Below are positions 1 through 5,703 of a DNA stretch of 8,446 nucleotides, piece by piece; position 1 is the stretch's first letter; each line of letters starts with the position of its first letter. Under the pieces are notes generated by a model. That model was not told the origin of the DNA. It saw only the letters and a program-made list of their open reading frames with translations, and ran no database searches. A program made the position numbers and the translations under genes. Origin of the DNA: Bacteriovorax stolpii. GTDB taxonomy: Bacteria > Bdellovibrionota > Bacteriovoracia > Bacteriovoracales > Bacteriovoracaceae. Location: NCBI GenBank assembly GCA_945890905.1, contig CAMDDI010000154.1, positions 1-8,446 of the forward strand, written 5' to 3'.

Positions 1-135
1 ACCACTTGAATCAGTGAGTATGGTATTGAAGTACTTTTTCCCGTCTTTTCCTTCCATGACATTGAAGATCTTTACCAAAAAGACTGATTCAATTTCTTCT
101 TTACCTTGTAATTCAGAGACGAAAAGTTTCTTCAT
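1..135 (-). CDS. N-terminal fragment of YhaM-like OB-fold/HD-domain 3'-5' exoribonuclease family protein (partial)
   Basis: The minus strand is open from an ATG at base 135 to the left edge, giving 45 residues beginning MKKLFVSELQGKEEIESVFL. The pattern is a short N-terminal strand, then 'ESVFLVKIF', then a polar turn 'GKDGKKYFNTILTDSSG'. This is how the OB-fold starts in YhaM/Cbf1-type proteins, in which an OB nucleic-acid-binding domain precedes an HD hydrolase domain that trims RNA or single-stranded DNA from the 3' end. The HD domain would lie beyond the left edge, so the nuclease assignment rests on the OB-fold start alone. No clear Shine-Dalgarno precedes the ATG (only a weak GAG about 10 bases upstream). 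The gene is transcribed divergently from gap. Another OB-fold protein cannot be excluded. Confidence 0.6.
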   Translation of the reverse strand, partial: MKKLFVSELQGKEEIESVFLVKIFNVMEGKDGKKYFNTILTDSSG

Positions 136-167
136 GATTGTGTACTCGCGTTAAGTGCTCGGATAGT

Positions 168-206
168 GGAATTCAGACTACACGGAATTCAGGGTTTCCG
201 CTACAC
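168..206. repeat. Tandem imperfect direct repeat GGAATTCAG...CTACAC
   Basis: Two adjacent units each begin GGAATTCAG and end CTACAC. Unit one is 168-183 with a 1-base middle (A). Unit two is 184-206 with an 8-base middle (GGTTTCCG). They lie midway between two divergent starts, so they could be paired protein-binding sites or the trace of a local duplication. Function is unknown. Confidence 0.5.
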
Positions 207-272
207 AAAAGCCAGGAAGTGAAGTATGTTCTAAACGCTTAAAATGTCTTCAATTTTAGTTCATTTTCGATA

Positions 273-286
273 GTCACGCGAGTGAC
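273..286 (+). promoter_or_regulatory. Short hairpin abutting the gap ribosome-binding site
   Basis: GTCAC (273-277) and GTGAC (282-286) are perfect inverted arms around the tetraloop GCGA, a GNRA-type loop. The hairpin ends three bases before the AGGAG ribosome-binding sequence of gap. It could tune translation or protect the 5' end of the operon mRNA, or be a DNA operator. It is short, so chance is possible. Confidence 0.35.
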
Positions 287-289
287 ATG

Positions 290-294
290 AGGAG
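290..294 (+). promoter_or_regulatory. Ribosome-binding site that sets the gap start
   Basis: AGGAG lies 4 bases before the ATG at 299. An in-frame ATG at 287 overlaps this element and has no such sequence upstream, so 299 is preferred. This also gives the usual N-terminus, with the first strand starting a few residues before GINGVGRIGR. Confidence 0.7.
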
Positions 295-298
295 TCTT

Positions 299-1327
299 AT
301 GAAAACCGTAAAAATTGGTATCAATGGTGTTGGCCGAATCGGAAGAACCGTACTTCGCGCCTACTTCAATCGTCTAAACGAAGATACAAACCTTAATATC
401 GAAATTGTGGGGATCAATAATCCTGGCGAAACTAAGGCGTACATTCATTTATTAAAATTTGATTCTCTTCATGGAAAACTCAAGGGTGACTTTTCTTTCA
501 ATCAAGAGTTGAGAGAAATTTCTTATAACGGCCGAAAGATTAAATTCTTTGATCAAAAAGATCCAGCTGCCATTGACTGGTCTTCAGTCGGTGCACAAGT
601 GGTCATTGATGCTACTGGAATTTTTAAAGACAAAGAAAAACTTGGGCTCCACATGCGTGGCACTGTAAAAAAAGTTATCATGTGTGCTCCAGGAAAAGAT
701 CTTGATGGAACATTTGTGATGGGAATCAACGTTGATAAATATGATTCAGCAAAACATCACATCATTTCAAACGCCTCTTGCACAACAAACTGCTTAGCTC
801 CAGTAGTTAAAGTACTTCACGAGAACTTCGGAATCGTTAACGGTTTGATGACAACAGTTCACTCCTACACTTCTGATCAAAACCTATTAGATAATGCTCA
901 CGATGATCTTCGTCGTGCCCGGGCCGCTGCTCTTTCTATGATACCGACTTCGACTGGTGCTGCTAAAGCTTTAGGTGAAGTGATTCCAGAGATGAAAGGC
1001 AAGCTTGATGGCTACGCTGTTCGTGTTCCGACTCCAGATGTTTCTTTGGTGGACTTAACTGTTGTGCTTGAAAAAACAGCGACTAAAGATCAAATCAATG
1101 AAGCCATGAGAAAAGCGTCAACGGAAAACTTAAAAGGAATTTTAGGTTATACAACTGAAGAACTTGTTTCTATGGATTTTATGGGAGCTACTGAATCTTC
1201 ATTCTTAGATTCAAAACTCACCAATGTTATTGGCAACACTGCTAAGATTGTGAGCTGGTATGATAATGAAGTCGGATTTTCAAATCGAGTAATAGATTTA
1301 GCAAACTTCATTGGCCAAAAACTTTAA
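299..1327 (+). CDS. gap: Glyceraldehyde-3-phosphate dehydrogenase, type I
   Basis: This cytoplasmic glycolytic enzyme converts glyceraldehyde-3-phosphate, phosphate and NAD(P)+ to 1,3-bisphosphoglycerate. The 342-residue product has the usual family length. Visible signatures are the Rossmann motif GINGVGRIGR at residues 7-16, the active-site block SNASCTTNC with nucleophile Cys161, and His188 exactly 27 residues later, the canonical spacing. LRRARAAA (204 onward), the phosphate-site STGAAKA and C-terminal WYDNEVGFSNR are also present. The residue aligned with the NAD-selecting Asp32 is Asn41, and the usual Leu187-Pro188 pair is Asn199-Ala200, so NADP use or dual specificity is possible (inference). 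It is the first gene of the operon; pgk starts 13 bases after its stop. The start at 299 was chosen for its AGGAG. Identity is certain; only cofactor preference and flux direction are open. Confidence 0.97.
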   Translation: MKTVKIGINGVGRIGRTVLRAYFNRLNEDTNLNIEIVGINNPGETKAYIHLLKFDSLHGKLKGDFSFNQELREISYNGRKIKFFDQKDPAAIDWSSVGAQVVIDATGIFKDKEKLGLHMRGTVKKVIMCAPGKDLDGTFVMGINVDKYDSAKHHIISNASCTTNCLAPVVKVLHENFGIVNGLMTTVHSYTSDQNLLDNAHDDLRRARAAALSMIPTSTGAAKALGEVIPEMKGKLDGYAVRVPTPDVSLVDLTVVLEKTATKDQINEAMRKASTENLKGILGYTTEELVSMDFMGATESSFLDSKLTNVIGNTAKIVSWYDNEVGFSNRVIDLANFIGQKL

Positions 1328-1340
1328 TTAGGAATTCTAA

Positions 1341-2528
1341 ATGCAACTTAAAGATCTCAAAGACGCCGAACTCAAAGGAAAAAAAGTCATTGCCCGCTTT
1401 GACTTCAACGTTCCGTTATCAAAAACTGAACCGAGAACCATTACCGATACGAGCCGGATTGATATGGCCATCCCTACAATCCGTATGATCCTTGAGAAAG
1501 GGGCTTCCAAGCTAATTCTCATCAGTCATCTTGGTCGTCCAGATGGTGAGGTTAATCCTAAATATTCTCTTGAACCAGTGGCTGAATACCTAGCTAACAA
1601 ACTTGGAACGGATGTGATTCTTTCTGCGTCTGCAATTGATAATGGTGTAAAAAATCTTCTTCAATTGCCTGAGACAAAAGTTGTTCTTTTAGAAAACATC
1701 CGCTTTATCGCTGGTGAAGAAAAAAATGATCAGGCGCTTTCTGAAAAGCTCGCTAGCTACGGCGATATTTACGTTAACGACGCTTTTGGTGCTGCTCACA
1801 GAAAGCATGCCTCAGTTTATGGCATCAATGCTTTCTTCAAGGGCCGCGCTTATGCTGGTCTTCTCATGAAAAAAGAAATTGATTCTTTAAGCACTCTTCT
1901 TGATAAACCGGCCAAACCATTTGTTGCAGTGATTGGTGGAGCGAAAGTTTCGGATAAAATTAAAACCCTCGAAAAGATGATGGTTCTGGTTGATACACTC
2001 TTAATTGGTGGGGCCATGGCCTATCCATTCCTGAAGGCAAAAGGCATTGAAGTTGGTAAATCTCTTTGCTCTGACGAAGATGTATCCCTTGCTAAGCAAC
2101 TCCTTATGCAAGATAAGGGTGGAAAGATTCAGCTTCCAAAAGATCACGTGGCTTCATTAGAATTTGGTGGAGCGCCTCTTCCTTGTCCTGGAACAAATAT
2201 TCCTTCAGATCAAATGGGACTTGATATTGGTCCTCTCACGATTGCGGCTTACTCTGATCATATTAAGACGGCGAAAACTATTTTCTGGAATGGGCCCATG
2301 GGACTTTTTGAAAACAAAGATTTTTCCAAAGGGACGATGTCTATTGCTCACGCCATTGCAGAAACGAAAGCTTTCTCAGTGGTGGGAGGTGGTGATTCAG
2401 TAGCGGCAGTTCAGCAATCAGGTGAAGCGCAAAATTTCTCTCACGTCTCAACTGGTGGTGGTGCTTCTCTTGAATATATCGAGCGCGGTGAGCTTCCTGG
2501 CATTCAAGCTTTGAAATACGGAGTGTAG
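1341..2528 (+). CDS. pgk: Phosphoglycerate kinase
   Basis: This cytoplasmic enzyme transfers the acyl phosphate of 1,3-bisphosphoglycerate to ADP, giving ATP and 3-phosphoglycerate, directly using the product of Gap. The 395 residues match the normal length. Diagnostic motifs are RFDFNVPL at 19-26, the substrate-binding SHLGRP at 62-67, LLENIRF, the hinge-region VIGGAKVSDKI (GGAK at 199-202), MGLDIGP, FWNGPMGLFE, the nucleotide-binding GGGDSVAA (GGGD at 349-352) and the C-terminal STGGGASLEY. No catalytic residue appears missing. AGGA at 1330-1333 lies 7 bases before the ATG. The gene lies 13 bases after gap and 3 bases before tpiA, so it is almost certainly cotranscribed with both. Confidence 0.97.
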   Translation: MQLKDLKDAELKGKKVIARFDFNVPLSKTEPRTITDTSRIDMAIPTIRMILEKGASKLILISHLGRPDGEVNPKYSLEPVAEYLANKLGTDVILSASAIDNGVKNLLQLPETKVVLLENIRFIAGEEKNDQALSEKLASYGDIYVNDAFGAAHRKHASVYGINAFFKGRAYAGLLMKKEIDSLSTLLDKPAKPFVAVIGGAKVSDKIKTLEKMMVLVDTLLIGGAMAYPFLKAKGIEVGKSLCSDEDVSLAKQLLMQDKGGKIQLPKDHVASLEFGGAPLPCPGTNIPSDQMGLDIGPLTIAAYSDHIKTAKTIFWNGPMGLFENKDFSKGTMSIAHAIAETKAFSVVGGGDSVAAVQQSGEAQNFSHVSTGGGASLEYIERGELPGIQALKYGV

Positions 2529-2531
2529 TTT

Positions 2532-3260
2532 ATGAAAAAGCTCATGATCGCCAATTGGAAGATGAATAAAAATGGTAAAGAGTGCGCTGAATTTTTAATT
2601 GAATTCAAATCAAAGTATTCAAATAAAATTGATGCGTGGATCGCATCTCAACCGCTCTATATAAAACTCATTATTAATGAAAACGTTAAAGCAGGCCTTC
2701 AGAATTGCTCTGAGCATGTGAGCGGAGCCTACACAGGTGAAGTTTCTTCCCGCAATTTTAAAGAAATGGGAGGGAATTTTGTTTTGATCGGTCACTCGGA
2801 ACGTCGACAATTTTTCGGTGAAACGTCTAAGACTTGTCAGGCAAAACTTCAAACTGTTCTGCGAGAAAATCTTACGGCGGTTTACTGCGTGGGGGAAACT
2901 CTTAGTGAGCGTGAATCCGGACAAACTTTAGCGATTGTTTCAGATCAACTTCACCAAGGTTTAAATGATCTTTCAGCTGCCAATGAGGAAAACCTGGTTA
3001 TTGCCTATGAGCCAGTTTGGGCCATCGGAACAGGTAAGACTGCAACACCCGGACAGGCCCAAGAGGTTCACTCCTCTATTCGTAAAATTTTAAGTGAGAA
3101 GTTTCCGGGCTTTGGCTCTAAGGTTCGACTTCTTTATGGCGGTAGCGTCAAACCGGATAACGTTGAAGAATTACTGGCCCAAAAAGACATCGATGGTGGA
3201 CTAGTTGGGGGTGCCAGCCTTAAGGCCAAAGATTTTTTGGCCCTCTGTGGTGATAAATAA
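2532..3260 (+). CDS. tpiA: Triosephosphate isomerase
   Basis: This enzyme interconverts dihydroxyacetone phosphate and glyceraldehyde-3-phosphate, feeding Gap. The 242-residue product is slightly shorter than the common ~250. Catalytic residues are all visible: Asn8 and Lys10 in ANWKMN, His88 in IGHSERR, and Glu160 in YEPVWAIGTG, followed by the flexible phosphate-gripping loop 6 (GTGKTATP). The phosphate-binding YGGSVKPDN and DGGLVGGASL close the barrel. The ATG follows the pgk stop by only 3 bases, and its GGAG (2520-2523) lies inside the last codons of pgk, which points to translational coupling. Its place after pgk puts three consecutive triose-phosphate enzymes on one message. Confidence 0.97.
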   Translation: MKKLMIANWKMNKNGKECAEFLIEFKSKYSNKIDAWIASQPLYIKLIINENVKAGLQNCSEHVSGAYTGEVSSRNFKEMGGNFVLIGHSERRQFFGETSKTCQAKLQTVLRENLTAVYCVGETLSERESGQTLAIVSDQLHQGLNDLSAANEENLVIAYEPVWAIGTGKTATPGQAQEVHSSIRKILSEKFPGFGSKVRLLYGGSVKPDNVEELLAQKDIDGGLVGGASLKAKDFLALCGDK

Positions 3261-3271
3261 GCGTTTTTAAT

Positions 3272-3299
3272 TTGCAAGCTCCCGGAACTTTGTTAAAAA
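3272..3299 (+). promoter_or_regulatory. Possible weak internal promoter before secG
   Basis: TTGCAA (3272-3277) and TAAAAA (3294-3299), 16 bases apart, resemble weak -35 and -10 boxes in the 66-base gap between tpiA and secG. No terminator is seen in this gap, so read-through from the glycolytic genes is likely and this would only be an additional start. The match could be chance. Confidence 0.25.
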
Positions 3300-3326
3300 T
3301 ATGTCCTTAATCGGAGACAAGACTTT

Positions 3327-3722
3327 ATGATGACTTTTTTAATCGTTTTACACGTTATTATCTGTGTTCTTTTAGTAGTGACAGTTCTTCTTCAGTTCGG
3401 GAAAGGAGCTGAGATGGGTGCTGTTATGGGTGGCGGTGCTTCTCAAGCCGTTTTCTCTAGTTCTGCTAAAGGTAACTTTATGACGAAACTGACTTCCATT
3501 CTTGCGATTGGATTTATGGTGAACTCAATTTTCCTCACAACCTTAAAATCTCGCGAAGCTAAAAAATCACTTTTTGATAATGAAGCTCCTGTGGCCGCTC
3601 CCCTTAACTCTGATGTTCAAGCATTAGACACGAAAGGTGTTCAGACTGTTCCTGCTCAAGATGCAGCACCTGCTCAAACAGAGAACAAAGCAGTTCCAGC
3701 GACAGAAACGAAGAAGCAATAA
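3327..3722 (+). CDS. secG: Preprotein translocase subunit SecG
   Basis: SecG is the small inner-membrane subunit of the SecYEG protein-export channel and helps SecA-driven translocation. The 131-residue product has a first membrane helix at about residues 4-22. The highly conserved cytoplasmic loop follows (LLQFGKGAEMGAVMGGGASQ at 21-40, then FSSSAKGNFMTKLT), and then a second helix at about 53-72. Residues 75-131 are a polar tail rich in Ala, Pro, Thr and Gln with PAQ/PAT segments; such tails are variable in the family. GGAG at 3313-3316 lies 10 bases before the ATG; a second ATG immediately follows, so the true start may be 3330. Placement after tpiA is a known bacterial arrangement, probably for shared expression rather than function. 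A strong terminator follows. Confidence 0.95.
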   Translation: MMTFLIVLHVIICVLLVVTVLLQFGKGAEMGAVMGGGASQAVFSSSAKGNFMTKLTSILAIGFMVNSIFLTTLKSREAKKSLFDNEAPVAAPLNSDVQALDTKGVQTVPAQDAAPAQTENKAVPATETKKQ

Positions 3723-3743
3723 TATTTTTTTTTATTAATGTGT

Positions 3744-3776
3744 AAAAAAGGCCAATGAAAGTTGGCCTTTTTTTTT
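3744..3776 (+). terminator. Rho-independent terminator of gap-pgk-tpiA-secG (probably bidirectional)
   Basis: AAAAAAGGCCAA (3744-3755) pairs perfectly with TTGGCCTTTTTT (3762-3773) around the loop TGAAAG, and a run of nine T ends at 3776. Read on the other strand the hairpin is followed by six T, so it can also stop transcription of the convergent HD-GYP gene ending at 3820. Confidence 0.93.
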
Positions 3777-3819
3777 GGTGTGATACTGAGAGTTTGTTCA
3801 CGAGTTTAAAAAGTACGAA

Positions 3820-4959
3820 CTAAGTTTTTTTCTTGGTCACAGGATCTACGATTTTAATTTTTCCAAAATCCATTTCTTTTTCAAACTTACGGATTTCCTC
3901 AAGGGGAAGTTTCGCGTATGGAAGTGTGGGATCAAAACTATCCAGAAGCTTAAATTGCTTACCAGTATCCCCTCTTACGTATCGTACATGCTGATCGAAA
4001 ATATCAAAAATATCAGGATCAAGTTTTATGCCACGAAATTTTCTCATGGTGTTCATGGCGTCTTGAATGGAGAGAACATCATTGTAGGAGCGCTTGGTGG
4101 TGATGGCGTCGAAGAAATCAGCAATGGTGCATACTCGCGCGAGGAGATGAATCTCATCCTTTCCTTTGAGTTTGCGAGGATAACCTGTGCCATCAAAATT
4201 CTCGTGATGCTCATGCACTACCCTGGCCACAATTTTCAGATCTATGTCACCACTTACCTCGCACTGACCACTCACCAAGAGATCAAGTCCATAGTCTGGA
4301 TGAAGTTTTATAACTTTGTATTCTTCATCTGAGAGGCCGCCGGGATTATTGAGAATATGAGTAGGAATTTTTACTTTTCCTAAATCATGCAAAAGTCCCC
4401 CAAGACCGGCATGTGTGAGCTCTTTTCGCGTGGCCTTTGGATTAATGGCTTTATAAATCGAAATGCAATACATTGAAACATTAATAGAGTGATCGTAAGT
4501 ATAAAAATCATGAAAACTTAAATTCCCAATCATTCCTCGAAGAGAATCAATGCTGTGTTTATCTAGCACGTCCACCATGCTCTCTACTACTGAGCGACAT
4601 CCCTCAATTCCCTGTGTGAGAATTTCAGTGGAGAATTCTTTCTTGTTATCAAAAATATGTGTCAGATAAGAGAGAGCAGAATCTTTAATAATCTCGGTCT
4701 TCTGAAGATCAGTGGCAGAAGATTTGATCAGACTTTTAAGATAGATCTGGCGCTGATCTTCAGAAACATAGAGTTGATAATATTTGGCGTGAAAGCGCTC
4801 GATCTCTGCGGCATGCAGAGTTCCCTCGGCGTGAAAGAGACGGATAAATTTCTCTTTTCCCTTCACCACAGAAGAATTTACATACAAATCATAAGGAAGA
4901 GGCTGATCAACTAGGATCAGGTCTCTGCGAACAGAAAAAAAACTCACTTTATCTTCCAT
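3820..4959 (-). CDS. HD-GYP domain protein, predicted cyclic di-GMP phosphodiesterase
   Basis: HD-GYP proteins hydrolyse the second messenger c-di-GMP, lowering signals that favour attachment over motility. Residues about 1-80 form an N-terminal domain of the kind often found before HD-GYP in such proteins (PYDLYVNSS near 22-30, YYQLYVSEDQRQIYLK near 60-75), presumably regulatory. Residues about 115-335 are the HD-GYP domain: His157 in YDHSINVS, HDLGK at 191-195, His220-Pro, HHE at 251-253 and the signature DGTGYP at 256-261, then ARVCTIADFFDAITTKRSY. All metal-ligand and signature residues seem present, so activity is expected (inference). A charged ~45-residue tail ends in KKKT. No membrane segment or receiver domain is seen. 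No Shine-Dalgarno precedes the ATG; an extended -10 lies 6 bases upstream, and the next in-frame Met is residue 128, so this start is accepted. Confidence 0.92.
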   Translation of the reverse strand: MEDKVSFFSVRRDLILVDQPLPYDLYVNSSVVKGKEKFIRLFHAEGTLHAAEIERFHAKYYQLYVSEDQRQIYLKSLIKSSATDLQKTEIIKDSALSYLTHIFDNKKEFSTEILTQGIEGCRSVVESMVDVLDKHSIDSLRGMIGNLSFHDFYTYDHSINVSMYCISIYKAINPKATRKELTHAGLGGLLHDLGKVKIPTHILNNPGGLSDEEYKVIKLHPDYGLDLLVSGQCEVSGDIDLKIVARVVHEHHENFDGTGYPRKLKGKDEIHLLARVCTIADFFDAITTKRSYNDVLSIQDAMNTMRKFRGIKLDPDIFDIFDQHVRYVRGDTGKQFKLLDSFDPTLPYAKLPLEEIRKFEKEMDFGKIKIVDPVTKKKT

Positions 4960-4965
4960 TAGAAG

Positions 4966-4974
4966 ATTGTAGCA
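4966..4974 (-). promoter_or_regulatory. Extended -10 promoter element of the HD-GYP gene, placed for a leaderless mRNA
   Basis: On the minus strand the sequence TGCTACAAT fits the extended -10 form TGnTATAAT with one mismatch. It ends 6 bases before the ATG, so transcription would start at or next to the start codon. No -35 match is present at the expected place (a run of six C), which is consistent with an extended -10 promoter. Confidence 0.5.
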
Positions 4975-5005
4975 CTTTCAGATTTTTTGGGGGGCAGGCA
5001 ATAAT

Positions 5006-5030
5006 TCCACCCGGATAGAACCCGGGTGGA
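5006..5030 (-). terminator. GC-rich hairpin after ssb, probable terminator
   Basis: A 9-bp perfect stem (5006-5014 with 5022-5030, core CCACCCGG/CCGGGTGG) with a 7-base loop lies 20 bases beyond the ssb stop. On the minus strand it is followed by ATTATT rather than a solid T run, so termination may be incomplete or assisted. On the plus strand no T run follows. Confidence 0.6.
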
Positions 5031-5050
5031 TAAAAGGTGTCAATTAGAGA

Positions 5051-5509
5051 CTAAAATGGAATGTCATCAGCAGCAAAAGAAGTGTCACTTGAAATCTGGT
5101 ACTCAGGAGTTGGAGCCGCTTGAGCGTAGCTGGTATCAACTTGAGAATTTCCACGATCAGCACCGGCACCTGCACCAGCAGAAGCTCCGCCAATGAACTG
5201 AACTGTAGATGCTAGAATTTCAGTAGTGTATTTTTTGTTCCCGTCTTTATCGTCCCATGAACGAGTTTGAAGGCGGCCTTCCAAGAAAGCCTGGCGGCCC
5301 TTAGCAAGATATTGATTACAAAGTTCAGCTAGTTTTCCCCAAACCACAACTCTGTGCCATTCAGTTTTTTCTTGTTTCTGACCTTGCTTGTCTGTCCAAG
5401 CTTCAGTGGTAGCAAGTGAGAAGTTACACACAGCTGATCCGCCTGGTGTGTACTTAAGTTCTGGGTCTTGTCCGAGTCTTCCTAAAAGAATGACTTTGTT
5501 AACGCTCAT
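5051..5509 (-). CDS. ssb: Single-stranded DNA-binding protein
   Basis: SSB coats single-stranded DNA during replication, recombination and repair and recruits partner proteins through its C-terminal tip. The 152-residue product has the OB-fold at about 1-107, starting MSVNKVILLGRLGQDPELKY. It includes EWHRVVVWGKLAE and GRLQTRSWDDKDGNKKYTTE, with Trp38, Trp51 and Trp85 at the base-stacking positions of E. coli SSB. A Gly/Ala-rich then polar linker (about 107-143) leads to the acidic tip ADDIPF at 147-152, the standard docking peptide. The start at 5509 is preferred over an in-frame ATG 18 bases upstream because AGGAG precedes it by 5 bases and MSVNKV is the usual family N-terminus. The gene is a separate unit, with a hairpin on each side. 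Confidence 0.97.
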   Translation of the reverse strand: MSVNKVILLGRLGQDPELKYTPGGSAVCNFSLATTEAWTDKQGQKQEKTEWHRVVVWGKLAELCNQYLAKGRQAFLEGRLQTRSWDDKDGNKKYTTEILASTVQFIGGASAGAGAGADRGNSQVDTSYAQAAPTPEYQISSDTSFAADDIPF

Positions 5510-5514
5510 GTGGG

Positions 5515-5519
5515 CTCCT
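5515..5519 (-). promoter_or_regulatory. Ribosome-binding site that sets the ssb start
   Basis: AGGAG on the minus strand lies 5 bases before the ATG at 5509, inside the reading frame that would begin at the upstream ATG (5527). This decides for the shorter protein. Confidence 0.75.
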
Positions 5520-5632
5520 AATCGCATAGGTTGCGAATGTAATGGTAAGGTTGTTTCCTATTCTTCTTTCTTACCGCGGTTGATAGTGAAGGGAAAAGTT
5601 TTTTTCCTTTCCTTTCCTGTCGGCCATTCATG

Positions 5633-5661
5633 AAAAAAAAAGGCCAAACAACGTTGGCCTT
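5633..5661 (-). terminator. Rho-independent terminator of the zinc-ribbon membrane protein gene
   Basis: On the minus strand AAGGCCAA (5661-5654) pairs with TTGGCCTT (5647-5640) around the loop CGTTGT, followed by a T run that extends to 5633. It lies about 42 bases after the stop of the upstream gene and isolates that gene from ssb. The stem is the same as in the terminator after secG. Confidence 0.93.
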
Positions 5662-5680
5662 AAGTTCTGGAATTTTCAAA

Positions 5681-5689
5681 TGCTATAAT
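5681..5689 (+). promoter_or_regulatory. Perfect extended -10 box pointing antisense into the zinc-ribbon gene
   Basis: TGCTATAAT matches TGnTATAAT exactly on the plus strand, 15 bases before the 3' end of a minus-strand gene. No good -35 is visible (TAAGTT at the 17-base position). It could start an antisense RNA or be a chance match in AT-rich DNA. Confidence 0.3.
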
Positions 5690-5703
5690 GCGTATAGAGA
5701 AAT

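Larger units (their letters stand above)
136..298. promoter_or_regulatory. Divergent intergenic region between the YhaM-like gene and gap
   Basis: These 163 bases separate two genes that point away from each other, so promoters for both must lie here. I see a tandem repeat (168-206), a small hairpin just before the gap ribosome-binding site (273-286), and the heptamer ACTCGCG in opposite orientations near each gene start (144-150 and 277-283). A possible gap -10 box is TAAAAT at 240-245 (5 of 6 to consensus), but I found no good -35 at the right distance. No RNA family is recognised. Confidence 0.45.

Noticed and set aside
287..298. Upstream in-frame ATG of gap giving four extra residues (MRSL)
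   Set aside because: It overlaps the AGGAG that serves the ATG at 299 and lacks its own ribosome-binding sequence.
2619..2924. Open frame of 101 codons on the minus strand
   Set aside because: It lies fully inside tpiA, with no ribosome-binding site and no recognisable protein features.
3955..4332. Open frame of 125 codons on the plus strand
   Set aside because: It is the reverse shadow of the HD-GYP gene, whose protein shows clear conserved motifs; the shadow product looks like no family.
5510..5527. Six-residue N-terminal extension of SSB (MRLGAH)
   Set aside because: The AGGAG of the true start lies within it, and MSVNKV is the normal SSB beginning.
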